This document shows, in pieces, positions 26,635 through 35,987 of a stretch of 64,000 nt of DNA. Position numbers and translations under genes: made by a program. How positions within the stretch are numbered: position 1 is the stretch's first letter; every line of letters begins with the position of its first letter. The DNA comes from Planococcus halotolerans. GTDB lineage: Bacteria > Bacillota > Bacilli > Bacillales_A > Planococcaceae. Below the pieces are notes generated by a model. It was not told the DNA's origin. It saw nothing but the letters and a program-made list of their open reading frames with translations, and did not search any database. Location of the stretch: NCBI RefSeq assembly GCF_003289955.1, contig NZ_QLZR01000003.1, forward strand, positions 310,001 through 374,000, in the 5' to 3' direction.

Positions 26635-26875
26635 TGTCTAGACTCCAGCGGCCCAACTCTTCGGGTCATAAGCCGGCTCGTGTCTAGACTCCAACGGCCA
26701 ACTCCTCGGACTTAAGCTGCCCTTCCTGTGCGGCAAAAAGCGCCGCTTCGGAAGTTCAGCTTAAGCCTTTCGGAGCTGAACGGCCGTTTCCGCTTTTCGA
26801 GTCTATGCGGCAAAGAACGCCGCTCCGCTATTCCGTCTTATGCCTTTCAGAGCTGAACGGGCGCTTTCGCTTTTC
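26635..26875. repeat. Composite palindromic intergenic repeat, copy 2
   Basis: It fills the gap before selO. Its first 45 bases are an inverted match (42/45) to 24330-24374. A second, shorter start (GTCTAGACTCCA) recurs at 26681. A 38-base block at 26761-26798 recurs at 26838-26875 (33/38, period 77). The ends with GAGCTGAACGG...CGCTTTTC have the look of a repeat family widespread in Bacillales. Confidence 0.85.
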
Positions 26876-26879
26876 TTAT

Positions 26880-28358
26880 TTAAGTTCCGCAATAAGTTTT
26901 GTACGTCCGCTCTTCATCTTCAGGCGGTGCATCCGTATATTCAAGCTGCTCATTAGTATGGGCATAAGGATTTTTGACTGCTGCCACTAATTTTTCGGCC
27001 AGACTGTAATCCTGTCTGCTGACCGCCGCATCGATCGCCTCTTCGACACGATGATTGCGGGGGATGACGGCCGGATTGCTGCTGCGCATCAATTCCTGAG
27101 AAGTTTCCGCGTTTTCGGTTTGTTCATCCAGTCGGGATTTCCAAGCTGCATACCACGCTTCAAATCCTTCTTTGCCAGCGAGCGGCATCTCTTCAAGCTT
27201 ATCGAATGTTAAAGTGCGGAATGTATTTGTATAATCCGCTTTGTGATCATGCATCAGTTTCAGCAAATCATCAATCAGCTGGTCATCACCTTCTTCATTG
27301 CCAAATAAACCAAGTTTCGCTTTCATGCCTGCTGTCCAGTTTTTCTGGAATTGATTGCCGAAATCGCCCAATAAATCCTGAGCCATCTCAATTGCCTGTT
27401 CCTGATTTTTATCAAGCAGCGGAAGCAAGGTTTCTGCAAAACGTGCAAGATTCCAACCGGTGATTTTTGGCTGATTACTGTAGGCATAGCGTCCGTATTG
27501 GTCAATAGAACTGAACACGCGGCCCGGCTCATAGGTATCGAGGAATGCGCAAGGACCGTAATCGATCGTTTCACCGCTGATCGTCATATTGTCGGTATTC
27601 ATAACGCCATGAATAAACCCGGCGAGCTGCCATTTTGCAACTAGCTGTGCCTGTTTGGCTATTACATTTTTCAATAATTCAAGATAAGGATTTTCGCTGT
27701 CCTGAGCTGTTGGGTAGTGACGGTTGATCGCGTAATCTGCCAACGCTTTTAATTCTTCAAATGTTCCCCACTGCGCTGCGAATTGGAATGTCCCAAAACG
27801 GAGATGGCTTGATGCCACGCGTGTGAGCACTGCACCGGGAAGGAAGGTCTCGCGCACTACAGGGATGCCCGTAGTTGCGACTGCCAGGCTGCGGCTTGTC
27901 GGGATGCCGAGCCCGTGCATCGCTTCACTGATGATATATTCCCGCAGCATCGGGCCAAGTGCCGCACGGCCGTCGCCGCCTCTTGAATAAGCGGTTTTCC
28001 CGGAACCCTTCAACTGAATATCAAAACGCTGTCCTTCAGGTGTAATTTGTTCGCCCAGCAGTACGGCGCGGCCGTCACCCAGCATAGTGAAGTTGCCGAA
28101 TTGATGGCCGGCATATGCCTGCGCAATCGGCTCTGCACCGTCAGGAACTTCCGTGCCGGCCAGTATTTTTGCACCGTCTTCAGAGTTCAGCGCTTGTGCG
28201 TCGAGGCCAAGAGATTTCGCCAAGTCGCTGTTGAAGAGAATCAGTTCCGAATTGCGTGCCGGTTCAGGAGCTGTTTTTGTAAAGAATTTCTTGGGCAACC
28301 GTGCATAGCTATTATCTAGATTCCAACCGGTTGCCGGAATATTCGTTGTGTTTTTCAT
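26880..28358 (-). CDS. selO: Protein adenylyltransferase SelO (YdiU/UPF0061 family)
   Basis: About 492 residues. [71 protein letters not shown] and [24 protein letters not shown] are the diagnostic SelO stretches. SelO is a pseudokinase fold that transfers AMP to protein Ser/Thr/Tyr, linked to redox response. The C-terminus ends in CGT: the residue before GT is an ordinary Cys rather than selenocysteine, as usual in bacteria. The frame extends to 28490; AAAAGGTGATCTT before ATG 28358 sets the start. Confidence 0.94.
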   Translation of the reverse strand: MKNTTNIPATGWNLDNSYARLPKKFFTKTAPEPARNSELILFNSDLAKSLGLDAQALNSEDGAKILAGTEVPDGAEPIAQAYAGHQFGNFTMLGDGRAVLLGEQITPEGQRFDIQLKGSGKTAYSRGGDGRAALGPMLREYIISEAMHGLGIPTSRSLAVATTGIPVVRETFLPGAVLTRVASSHLRFGTFQFAAQWGTFEELKALADYAINRHYPTAQDSENPYLELLKNVIAKQAQLVAKWQLAGFIHGVMNTDNMTISGETIDYGPCAFLDTYEPGRVFSSIDQYGRYAYSNQPKITGWNLARFAETLLPLLDKNQEQAIEMAQDLLGDFGNQFQKNWTAGMKAKLGLFGNEEGDDQLIDDLLKLMHDHKADYTNTFRTLTFDKLEEMPLAGKEGFEAWYAAWKSRLDEQTENAETSQELMRSSNPAVIPRNHRVEEAIDAAVSRQDYSLAEKLVAAVKNPYAHTNEQLEYTDAPPEDEERTYKTYCGT

Positions 28359-28550
28359 AAGATCACCTTTTCTAAAAAGTAGTTTCCAGCGGCTCTTCGC
28401 AATAAAACCTTGCTGGTTATTATTTACCCGTTCCGATGGGGTGACAATCTTTTGCGGGTTATAAAATGCAACTGAAAAACCTGAGTGCAACTAAATGGGG
28501 GATATTGCTTTTTAGCTGGCCGAATCTGATTGACCCGCACCTCAACATCA

Positions 28551-29450
28551 TCAATCCCCGAAATCGAATCTAATTCCAGTCAATTCCTCTGAAACTTGCC
28601 ATAAACGTTTCGCAACTTCTTCATCGAGGGCTGATGGATGCGGCGTCTCCAGTGCCGGGTAGCCTTTTCGGCGGCCGGGACCATCTGGACCGATGTATTC
28701 GCCGCCTGTTAAACCGGGATCGGTCGCTGCATGGACCGTTGCCAGGGCACCGAGTTCAGGGGGCTGCAGATAATATTTATTGGCGAGATTGCGTAAGAAC
28801 AGCGGAGCATCTTTCTTGCCGATCTTAAAAATATTGGTGGCGGAAACGCCTGGATGGCAGATGACGCTGATGGTCCTTGAACCGTGTTCTTTCAAGCGCC
28901 GGTCGAGTTCCAGTGCAAACAGCATATTGGCCAGCTTGCTTTGATTATAGAATTTTTTGGCTTTATAGCCGTTTGCGCCGTCCAGATTATCAAAATCGAT
29001 GGTCCCCCGGTTATGCGCCAGGCTTCCGGTCGTCACAATGCGCGACTCCGGAGTTCGGTTCAGCAAAGGGTAGAGAAGGGCAGTCAAGGCAAAATGGCCA
29101 AGGTGGTTGCTGCCGAATTGCATTTCAAAGCCGTCTTTCGTTTTGGAATAGGGCGGCATCATGACGCCTGCATTATTGATCAACAGGTCGAGTGCATCAT
29201 AGTCACGCAGAATTTCGTCTGCAAATGAACGGACACTAGCCAAATCGGCAACATCCAACAGCTTTATTTCAACAGCAGCATTCGGATGCAAAGCCAAAAT
29301 TTCTTTGCAGGCAGTTGTCCCCTTGGTTTTACTTCGCACGGCCATAACGATATGAAATCCTTTGCCGGCAAGCACTTTTGCCGCCTCCAGGCCGATGCCG
29401 CTATTGGCTCCAGTAATGATCACGTTTTTTCCAGAGATGCTTTGAGGCAA
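28551..29450 (-). CDS. SDR family oxidoreductase (retinol-dehydrogenase-like)
   Basis: About 299 residues. NVIITGANSGIGLEAAKVLAGKG, LLINNAGVMMPPYSKTKDGFEMQFGSNHLGHFALT and YNQSKLANMLFALEL (catalytic Tyr and Lys) are typical of the RDH/WWOX-like SDR group. Substrate unknown. The frame opens at GTG 29561, but AAAGGAG followed by 8 bases and TTG 29450 is the only well-placed start, giving MPQSISGKNVIITG. Confidence 0.85.
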   Translation of the reverse strand: MPQSISGKNVIITGANSGIGLEAAKVLAGKGFHIVMAVRSKTKGTTACKEILALHPNAAVEIKLLDVADLASVRSFADEILRDYDALDLLINNAGVMMPPYSKTKDGFEMQFGSNHLGHFALTALLYPLLNRTPESRIVTTGSLAHNRGTIDFDNLDGANGYKAKKFYNQSKLANMLFALELDRRLKEHGSRTISVICHPGVSATNIFKIGKKDAPLFLRNLANKYYLQPPELGALATVHAATDPGLTGGEYIGPDGPGRRKGYPALETPHPSALDEEVAKRLWQVSEELTGIRFDFGD

Positions 29451-29583
29451 GTGAATTGCTCCTTTCACGGGGCGTTGGTTGGTTTCTGTATTTATTCCCA
29501 GTGTATCAAAACCAAGTCTACGGGAAGGGCAGCACAGACTGCAATCAGTAAGCTTTTTCACCTATGGCGAAAAATGATTGCTC

Positions 29584-29612
29584 AAAAAAAGCCCCCGCTT
29601 TCAGCGGGAGCC
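29584..29612 (-). terminator. Terminator of the Lys/Thr-rich protein gene
   Basis: On the minus strand GGCTCCCGC and GCGGGGGC pair around TGAAA and are followed by seven T. Confidence 0.85.
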
Positions 29613-29622
29613 AGAGGTATTC

Positions 29623-30246
29623 TTACCGTTTGATTTTCATCCATTTTCCGTAAGTTTTCTTCACGTAAAGAAAGGTTTTTTTGACAACAGTTTCTACGTT
29701 CTTTTTATAGACTTCTTTTTTCTTCTCAACGTGTTTTATAGTTTCCCCATATTCCTTGTCTACAGATTTTTGCACATCTTTGCTTAGGAATTTACCATTG
29801 CTGCCAGGGGCTCCTCTGTGTTTCACAGTAGTGACTGTAGTAGTTGTAATTTTAATCGGGGTTTTGAACGTTACAATCTTATCGACACGTGTCACTTCAT
29901 CCCATGTAGTGATGGTATCGACTCGGTAGGTCTTGGCTATTTTCACTTTTCTGTACAGGTCTTTTGTAGAATGATATTGCTTTTTATAAGAAACAAAAAC
30001 TTTTTTCTCGGAAACTGTAGAAGATTTTTTCTCAGTAAAATACTCTGTGTACTTTTTGACTTTCACTTTTTCATCATATGAAACATCGACTTCAGTAGTA
30101 ACAATCGTCGTTATGCCCTTATGGAAGGTGACAGTTCTATTTGGATCTGGGTCAAGGTCGGCTCCGTGGCCATTATTTGCCGTTGCTGCAGAAGTGAATC
30201 CGAATGCCAGAAGAAGAGTCAATAAAATCATGGATAACTTTTTCAT
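29623..30246 (-). CDS. Secreted lysine/threonine-rich protein of unknown function
   Basis: 207 residues. Sec signal peptide ending near ATANNG (residue 24). The mature protein is very basic, almost free of Cys and rich in alternating polar and beta-branched residues (TTIVTTEVDVSYDEKVKVKKY, KITTTTVTTVKHRG), suggesting beta strands with a positive surface, then a helical lysine-rich tail (VEKKKEVYKKNVETVVKK). No family recognised. It might bind teichoic acid or another polyanion; that is inference. AAAGGAG lies upstream of the ATG. Monocistronic. Confidence 0.7.
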   Translation of the reverse strand: MKKLSMILLTLLLAFGFTSAATANNGHGADLDPDPNRTVTFHKGITTIVTTEVDVSYDEKVKVKKYTEYFTEKKSSTVSEKKVFVSYKKQYHSTKDLYRKVKIAKTYRVDTITTWDEVTRVDKIVTFKTPIKITTTTVTTVKHRGAPGSNGKFLSKDVQKSVDKEYGETIKHVEKKKEVYKKNVETVVKKTFLYVKKTYGKWMKIKR

Positions 30247-30656
30247 GATGTCTATCTCCTTTGAAGTTTGGATTTTTACTCTTCACAAGGCGTGCTAACA
30301 GGCAGCTAAAGTTAAGCCGAGACCAGATGCGAAATTTATGAAGTTAGGTATTGCTCTACTTTTCAGCGGCCGCATCCAAGTAGTTATCCATGGAATTGCA
30401 ATCATTATATTACAAAGGTCAATAAAATACTATACGATTTCAAGCGATTTTTGGACAAGTTTCTATCAAAAAATACCTGTTTTTATTGGAATATTAGGGT
30501 GCTGATTATAATTTTGGTTTGATTGGCAAACTATATAAGGCAGTTGGTGCAGGTTTTATGATTTCCAATTTAGTTATCAGTGTGCTCGCCAATGTTTTAC
30601 CCATTTCCAAAAGGGAAAACAAGGAATATAATGGAGAAAAAGGAGACATGTGGAGT
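30247..30656. other. Divergent intergenic region with a TATAAT box
   Basis: 410 bases between the secreted-protein gene and the dehydrogenase gene. TATAAT at 30507-30512 with TTGGAA 15 bases upstream is a weak promoter candidate for the dehydrogenase, giving a leader of about 140 bases. The dehydrogenase frame stays open back to TTG 30519, but no ribosome-binding site supports that longer start. No stable hairpin was seen. Confidence 0.5.
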
Positions 30657-31556
30657 ATGGATTATAAGAATATTACAGTCGCCGGCAGCGGCGTACTTGG
30701 AAGTCAAATTGCTTTCCAAACTGCATATAAAGGATTTGAAGTGGCTGTCTATGATATTAACGAAGAAGCCATTGGCAAATCGAAAGAGCGTATGATGAAG
30801 CTGAAGGAAAATTACAAGAATGATTTAAAAGCGACAGATGCAGAGGTGGATGCAGCATACGAACGTCTGACTTTCCATACTGATTTGGCAGAGGCTGTTG
30901 CTCAGGCTGACCTTTTAATCGAAGCAATTCCTGAAGTGGTTAAAATAAAAACGGAGTTTTATCAGAAATTGGGAGAAGTGGCGCCTGAGAAAACGGTCTT
31001 CGCTACTAACTCATCGACTTTATTGCCAAGCCAGTTTGCGGAAGCTACCGGACGTCCGGAGAAATTCCTGGCGTTGCATTTTGCAAACACAATCTGGGTC
31101 AACAACACCGCAGAAGTTATGAAACATCCGGGGACGGATATGAAATTCTTCGATGAAGTCATCGACTTTGCAAAAGCCATCGGAATGGTTGCGTTGCCGC
31201 TCTATAAAGAACAGCCGGGCTATATCCTAAACTCACTGCTTGTGCCGTTCCTCGAAGCCGCCGAATTATTGCTCGTCAAAGAAGTGGCGGATGTCCAGAC
31301 GGTTGATAAGACATGGATGATTGCGACAGGAGCGCCGCTTGGGCCATTCGCAATTCTTGATGTTGTAGGTATCCGCACAGCGCATAATATAGTGCAGGCG
31401 AAAGCTGCTGCGACTGGCAAAGAAGAATATGTAAAACTTGCTGAACTATTGCAGACAGAGTATCTCGATAAAGGGAAAATCGGCCGTGAATCGGGCGAAG
31501 GTTTCTATAAATACCCGAACCCGGCATTTGCCGATCCTGATTTCCTGAAAAACTGA
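30657..31556 (+). CDS. 3-hydroxyacyl-CoA dehydrogenase-like protein
   Basis: About 299 residues. Rossmann motif AGSGVLGSQIAFQTAYKGFEVAVYD, then LIEAIPEVVKIKTEFYQKL and ATNSSTLLPSQFA match 3-hydroxyacyl-CoA dehydrogenases; HF...NTIWVNNTAEVM replaces the usual HFFNP..MPLVEV, so the substrate may not be a standard acyl-CoA. No thiolase or enoyl-CoA hydratase is nearby. ATG 30657 is used; ATG 30648 lies only two bases after AGGAG. An own terminator follows. Confidence 0.85.
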   Translation: MDYKNITVAGSGVLGSQIAFQTAYKGFEVAVYDINEEAIGKSKERMMKLKENYKNDLKATDAEVDAAYERLTFHTDLAEAVAQADLLIEAIPEVVKIKTEFYQKLGEVAPEKTVFATNSSTLLPSQFAEATGRPEKFLALHFANTIWVNNTAEVMKHPGTDMKFFDEVIDFAKAIGMVALPLYKEQPGYILNSLLVPFLEAAELLLVKEVADVQTVDKTWMIATGAPLGPFAILDVVGIRTAHNIVQAKAAATGKEEYVKLAELLQTEYLDKGKIGRESGEGFYKYPNPAFADPDFLKN

Positions 31557-31566
31557 TCAAACAAAT

Positions 31567-31602
31567 AAAAGGCGATGAAGAAATTCTCTTCATCGCCTTT
31601 TA
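31567..31602. terminator. Bidirectional terminator
   Basis: AAAAGGCGATGAAGA pairs perfectly with TCTTCATCGCCTTTT around a 5-base loop, between convergent genes. Confidence 0.9.
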
Positions 31603-31615
31603 GCATGTCGAAAAT

Positions 31616-33436
31616 TTACCGCTCCCGAATCTTTTCCAACGCATTTTCATGAATTATCAAATCTGAAATACGCAATTGTTCAGCAGCCTCTTCAACTTTA
31701 TCCTTACAATTTCCATAAGCAACTTGTTCTTCAGTCAGTGTAGAATAACACGTCCCGCTGCCGATCGGGGCAGTCAGGTCCGGTTTGTAATAGAAATCAT
31801 TGTAGCGGAATGAACCATCGCGGAATACGGTGACATTTTCCTCTTCATCCATCAGCGAGTTGCCGAGCATATAAGGCGGATCGATATTGACCATATCCAG
31901 GATAGTCGGGGCAATATCAATCTGTCCGCCGACATTTTCGTTGATTTCCCCACTCGAGGAACCAGGTGTTTTGATAAACAATGGGACTCCGTGATCCAAT
32001 TTGAATAGATCAACAACATTATCTGCATCGGCGTCTTCGGCCATTGCCGTTCCTTTCTGAGTCAGGCCACTGTCATGGTCACCATAGAAAACAATTAGGG
32101 AATCTTCCCATAATCCGCGTTGCTTTAAGTCGCTGACCATTTCGCCGATTGCTTCATCGACATAATGGACGGTATGGTAATAGCCTCTTACCAGTTCGTC
32201 GTCGTATGCACTGAGTTCCATTTTTTCGAGATCTTGAGGGAACTCATAGGGGGTATGGCTGGTCAATGCAACCATGAAAGCGAAGAATGGTGTTTCGAGA
32301 TCAGAAATGTACTCAATCGATTCGGAAAAGAAGTCTTTATCATTCAATGCCATACCGATTTGACCTTCCTGGGAAAAATCCTGTTTGCTGTAAAATTCAT
32401 CGAAGCCGATGTTGTCATAAAATTCATCCCGGTTCCAGAAACTTCTTTCGAAAGCATGCATGGCAACAGTATTGTAACCGTAACGTTGTAAATGAGCAGG
32501 CAGGCCATTAAAATCATTTCCGGCATATTGGGTATAAACTGAACCGGACTTTATCGGATGCAGGGAAGAGAGAGTCAGGAACTCAGCATCTGACGTTCTG
32601 CCTTCGTGTGTCTGGTGGTAAAAGTTCGGGAAGTAAATAGTTTCTTCCCTCAGCTCATTCAAATTTGGGGTTAAGGCTGTTCCATTGATTTCTTGCCCAA
32701 TCACTGAAGATTGGTAGGATTCCAGTTGAACGACGATAACATTCGGCAGCTCTTCAGGCACCGGGGCAGCTTCGATCTCCGACAGGGTCTCCGGCAATAA
32801 ATCCATTTGATCAGCGGATAGGCCATTGCTTTCTGCTAAACTCGCTGCACCCTTAAGAAGATCGGCTCCGTGATACCCCCAAAATCCAAGCTGATAATAT
32901 TCCCGCATATTCGAAATTGGATTGTCCACCAGCCATTCCTCTTGCTGCAGATAACTCCAGGCAAGAGGTACAGTAAAAACAACCAATCCGGCTGCAAATC
33001 CGGCACCTGCAAATCGTATCCTGTTTTTGCGGGGAAGCGTTCCGGTTTGATTGCGGAAATAATGGACTGCAGCAGAGAAGAGGATGAGGTCTGTGAAAAA
33101 AAGAAGATCCTTCCAGGCGACAAGGGTCAGGAAACCGCCGCCGACACTGCTCATCTGCGGTACATCGGCAATCAGCATGACACTGAGAAGATCTTCGAAG
33201 TACCGGTAATACCAAATATCCGATACGATCAATGTGCTGTGGAGAAACAGGAGGGAGAACAAGACCCAGCGCCGGGTTTTTGCTTTAAGCAATAAAGTCC
33301 AGCTTGAGAGAACGAGTACGGAAGCAAAATTCAGTATGAAAAAACCGAAAGAAAAGGCCGTATCCGTATAAACACTGAAAAGAAATAATTTGATCATTGA
33401 AATTGCCAAATAGATGGCATAGTCGAGAACTGTCAT
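31616..33436 (-). CDS. Lipoteichoic acid synthase family sulfatase
   Basis: About 606 residues. Five N-terminal membrane helices (about 1-190), then an extracellular sulfatase-fold domain. HEGRTSDAEFLTLSSLHP holds the catalytic Thr, YNTVAMHAFERSFWNRDEFYDNIGFDEFY and FYGDHD the conserved metal-site segments of LtaS. It polymerises glycerol phosphate from phosphatidylglycerol or acts as a paralogue (YqgS/YfnI/YvgJ type); which cannot be told. GGAGGTG precedes ATG 33436, 9 bases away; an earlier in-frame ATG at 33454 overlaps that site. Confidence 0.92.
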   Translation of the reverse strand: MTVLDYAIYLAISMIKLFLFSVYTDTAFSFGFFILNFASVLVLSSWTLLLKAKTRRWVLFSLLFLHSTLIVSDIWYYRYFEDLLSVMLIADVPQMSSVGGGFLTLVAWKDLLFFTDLILFSAAVHYFRNQTGTLPRKNRIRFAGAGFAAGLVVFTVPLAWSYLQQEEWLVDNPISNMREYYQLGFWGYHGADLLKGAASLAESNGLSADQMDLLPETLSEIEAAPVPEELPNVIVVQLESYQSSVIGQEINGTALTPNLNELREETIYFPNFYHQTHEGRTSDAEFLTLSSLHPIKSGSVYTQYAGNDFNGLPAHLQRYGYNTVAMHAFERSFWNRDEFYDNIGFDEFYSKQDFSQEGQIGMALNDKDFFSESIEYISDLETPFFAFMVALTSHTPYEFPQDLEKMELSAYDDELVRGYYHTVHYVDEAIGEMVSDLKQRGLWEDSLIVFYGDHDSGLTQKGTAMAEDADADNVVDLFKLDHGVPLFIKTPGSSSGEINENVGGQIDIAPTILDMVNIDPPYMLGNSLMDEEENVTVFRDGSFRYNDFYYKPDLTAPIGSGTCYSTLTEEQVAYGNCKDKVEEAAEQLRISDLIIHENALEKIRER

Positions 33437-33636
33437 TCTAAGATGCACCTCCATCAGGGCCAGTGAAAAACTCTTTGTTTCACAGTACCTCTTTTCGCTT
33501 TAGCGAAAACATAAAACAGGCCATTGGGGGTATGCCATTAAAGGGAACGCCGTAAGTATTAAAGGACTTGAATATTGTTTTGTGTCTGAATTATCTGTAA
33601 AATAATGAATGTAAACAGGAAAGGCAGAGGTTTTCA

Positions 33637-34194
33637 ATGACGGCATTGGATTGGATTTTTACAGCAATCGCAGTAGTATGGATTTTGGAGTTCATGCTTT
33701 TCCGCAATCGTGGAACTGGTGAAGAAAACCCAGTGGAAAGGCGCTCTTTCTTCCTCATTTTCATTGCGCTTTCAGCTACGATTGGAGCGGCGGCAGTTCT
33801 TGGTGAAATGCGGTCATTTGAAACAGCGATTCCCTGGATGAAAGGGATCGGTCTTTTGTTTTTTGGAGTGGGTGTATTTCTGCGGTATTGGGGAATCCTT
33901 CATTTGAAGGCACAGTTTACCCGGCATGTTACTGTACAGGACGGAGACAGGATTGTCAGCACGGGGCCTTACCGGAAGCTGCGCCATCCGCTTTACACCG
34001 GTTTATTATTGATTGCCATCGGCATGGCATTGTTTTTCCAAAGCATACTTGCAGCCGTTCTTGGGGGAGCGTTGGTAGGATGGGCTCTGGCCAGAAGAAT
34101 GGATGGCGAGGAAGCGATGTTAATAGACGAATTTGGTGAAGAATATCGGGAATGGATGGAGCAGCGATCAAGGCTCATCCCATTCATATATTAA
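33637..34194 (+). CDS. Isoprenylcysteine carboxyl methyltransferase-like membrane protein
   Basis: 185 residues, about five helices. GVGVFLRYWGILHLKAQFTRHVTV, STGPYRKLRHPLYTGLLL and DEFGEEYREWMEQRSRLIPFIY are the ICMT/phospholipid-methyltransferase signature (SAM site RHPxYxG, terminal EEYxxW). Bacteria lack prenylated CaaX proteins, so the true substrate is unknown. AAAGGCAGAGG lies upstream of the ATG. Confidence 0.87.
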   Translation: MTALDWIFTAIAVVWILEFMLFRNRGTGEENPVERRSFFLIFIALSATIGAAAVLGEMRSFETAIPWMKGIGLLFFGVGVFLRYWGILHLKAQFTRHVTVQDGDRIVSTGPYRKLRHPLYTGLLLIAIGMALFFQSILAAVLGGALVGWALARRMDGEEAMLIDEFGEEYREWMEQRSRLIPFIY

Positions 34195-34213
34195 TTGAAA
34201 GCGAGTGGTCTGT

Positions 34214-34672
34214 GTGAAACTTCCTTACGGTGTAACTGGTTTTTATAATTCTGATGAACAAAAGCCGCCAGAGATGGAACTCAGTGAGTACAAGGAGCTG
34301 TGTAATGGGATTGCCAAGAAACTGAATGGTGAATTGCTTGAGTTCTCGGATACGCTATACCCGGCCAATTTTTATAAAGCGGATTTTAAGTTGCCTGCGC
34401 TGAATATTTGCCTGGTCATGAACAAGCATTATCCAATCGTCGCATTTGCAACTGCAGTGGAGGATTTGAAAATTCAATTTATCGATTATGCTGAAGGTGC
34501 TGCAGAAGTTCCGGAGAAATTTACGGTGCTTCCTGTATCCGTACTGGAAACTCCCGTGCCGGAAAATCTGGAGGAACTACCGGACAGCGATCTGAACAAA
34601 GGTGAAATCGATCAAATACAGTACTGGAAGCCGGAAACTATTGGCGAGACTATTTTTAATTTTTGGGACTGA
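34214..34672 (+). CDS. Conserved-looking protein of unknown function
   Basis: About 152 residues, soluble, acidic (KLPYGVTGFYNSDEQKPPE..., IQYWKPETIGETIFNFWD). No family recognised. It starts 20 bases after the methyltransferase stop, so they may be one operon. GTG 34214 and GTG 34205 are both possible; GAGTGG is the only weak site, so the start is uncertain by three codons. Strong terminator downstream. Confidence 0.6.
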   Translation: MKLPYGVTGFYNSDEQKPPEMELSEYKELCNGIAKKLNGELLEFSDTLYPANFYKADFKLPALNICLVMNKHYPIVAFATAVEDLKIQFIDYAEGAAEVPEKFTVLPVSVLETPVPENLEELPDSDLNKGEIDQIQYWKPETIGETIFNFWD

Positions 34673-34707
34673 TTTCAGCAGGCGTTAAAAAGTGCTGATG
34701 AACGGAC

Positions 34708-34741
34708 AAACGCCACCTCAATTTGAATTGAGGTGGCGTTT
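34708..34741. terminator. Bidirectional terminator
   Basis: A perfect 14-bp stem (AAACGCCACCTCAA with its complement) around a 6-base loop, between convergent genes. Confidence 0.88.
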
Positions 34742-34774
34742 CCTGTTTCAACGTTGGAAAACATTTCATTCTTT

Positions 34775-35785
34775 TTATACGATTCTTCTGCCACTTTTTC
34801 CAAGGGCATAGTAGACGCCATGCTGAAGGCTTTGAAGGCATTCAAATTTTCTCAGGTTGCTGTTCGATTGGACGATGACCATCGCGAGCTCGGGGGATAC
34901 GCCGACCAATATGGTTTCGATTCCCAGCAGGCGGGCTGCAGCTCCCAGTTTGTCTATAAGCATGGCAGTATGTTCCGTAATGTGCTTATGAAGTCCGGTG
35001 AGATCAAGTAAGAGGTACTGGGCCTGGTGTTTCGGCAGTTCACTTAAGGTATTATAGATAAGGTCTTCCGAACGGTCTTCGTCATAGCTGCCGATCATCG
35101 GCACCACAACGATTTTTTCCAAAACCGGGATGATCGGGGAAGAAAGTTCTTTGACAAGATTTTGGAGCATTTTCGTCTTGTCATCAACCCTTCGCTCAAG
35201 TTCTTTTATCTGCATCGCTTCCTGTTTCCGGGACATCTCATGAATATTGGATTGAACGGTTACATCAGAAGGGTAATACTTGACAATACTGTAAGGATTT
35301 TCGTCATTCTGGTATTGGACAGTGGTATACCAGAAATTTGTGCGGAACAGGCCGGTCAATACTCCCGCATAATGGGAAGGAACGAAAATACCGTCAAGCC
35401 CTTTTTGTTTGCGCTGATTCATTTTGTACTCCCAGTCGTCCTGGATGTGGAGTGTAAAATGCTTGGCTTCTTTATCCATCTCCACGATTTTCACTTTGCC
35501 CCAGCCTGCAGGCGCATATGTATTGGAGAGCCATTCCACAACGTTGGATGTGTTGATATTCTTTTTATCCAGAAACCCTTCCCCGACAATAACCCCTTGG
35601 CGGAAACCGGTTGTTTCCAATACGAGTTTCGTCGCTTCAGTACCTGAGATTTCCCGGATAGAATCAAAAAATGTCTCCATCGCGGATATCCAAAATAGGA
35701 CCACATCTCCACCTTCGAATAATACTTCACCGGTTTTCAAATCCCAGTTCATTTCCACATCGCCGACTATAATCTGTTTTTTCAT
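34775..35785 (-). CDS. STAS-domain regulator with N-terminal sensory domain (RsbR-like)
   Basis: 336 residues. The first 180 or so resemble a V4R/XylR_N-like ligand domain (ETTGFRQGVIVGEGFL, VVEWLSNTYAPAGWGKVKIVEMD), a short coiled linker follows, then a C-terminal STAS domain (SSPIIPVLEKIVVVPMIGSYDEDRSEDL, LLLDLTGLHKHITEHTAMLIDKLGAAARLLGIETILVGVSPELA). This is the layout of stressosome RsbR paralogues. The usual phospho-acceptor threonines sit in altered context. No RsbS or RsbT gene is near. GGAGG lies 12 bases before the ATG. Confidence 0.8.
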   Translation of the reverse strand: MKKQIIVGDVEMNWDLKTGEVLFEGGDVVLFWISAMETFFDSIREISGTEATKLVLETTGFRQGVIVGEGFLDKKNINTSNVVEWLSNTYAPAGWGKVKIVEMDKEAKHFTLHIQDDWEYKMNQRKQKGLDGIFVPSHYAGVLTGLFRTNFWYTTVQYQNDENPYSIVKYYPSDVTVQSNIHEMSRKQEAMQIKELERRVDDKTKMLQNLVKELSSPIIPVLEKIVVVPMIGSYDEDRSEDLIYNTLSELPKHQAQYLLLDLTGLHKHITEHTAMLIDKLGAAARLLGIETILVGVSPELAMVIVQSNSNLRKFECLQSLQHGVYYALGKSGRRIV

Positions 35786-35925
35786 AATGGCGTTCCTCCG
35801 TCAGTTGATATTTCCTGCTATCGCTCTTTAAAGTGTAATAATTTACGAATGAATTTTTGGATACTGTATCTTATTCCCTAATGCTTTGAAATATATGCTC
35901 CCTGTAAAATTAAATTTATATCTAA

Positions 35926-35963
35926 AAAAGCGGCACACCCCAAATTGGAATGTACCGCTTTCA
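35926..35963 (-). terminator. Terminator of tlpA-msrAB
   Basis: AAAGCGG-ACA pairs with TGT-CCGCTTT across a 14-base loop, with a T run on the minus-strand side. Confidence 0.7.
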
Positions 35964-35987
35964 TTCTTTCTAAACTATTTATTGCAC

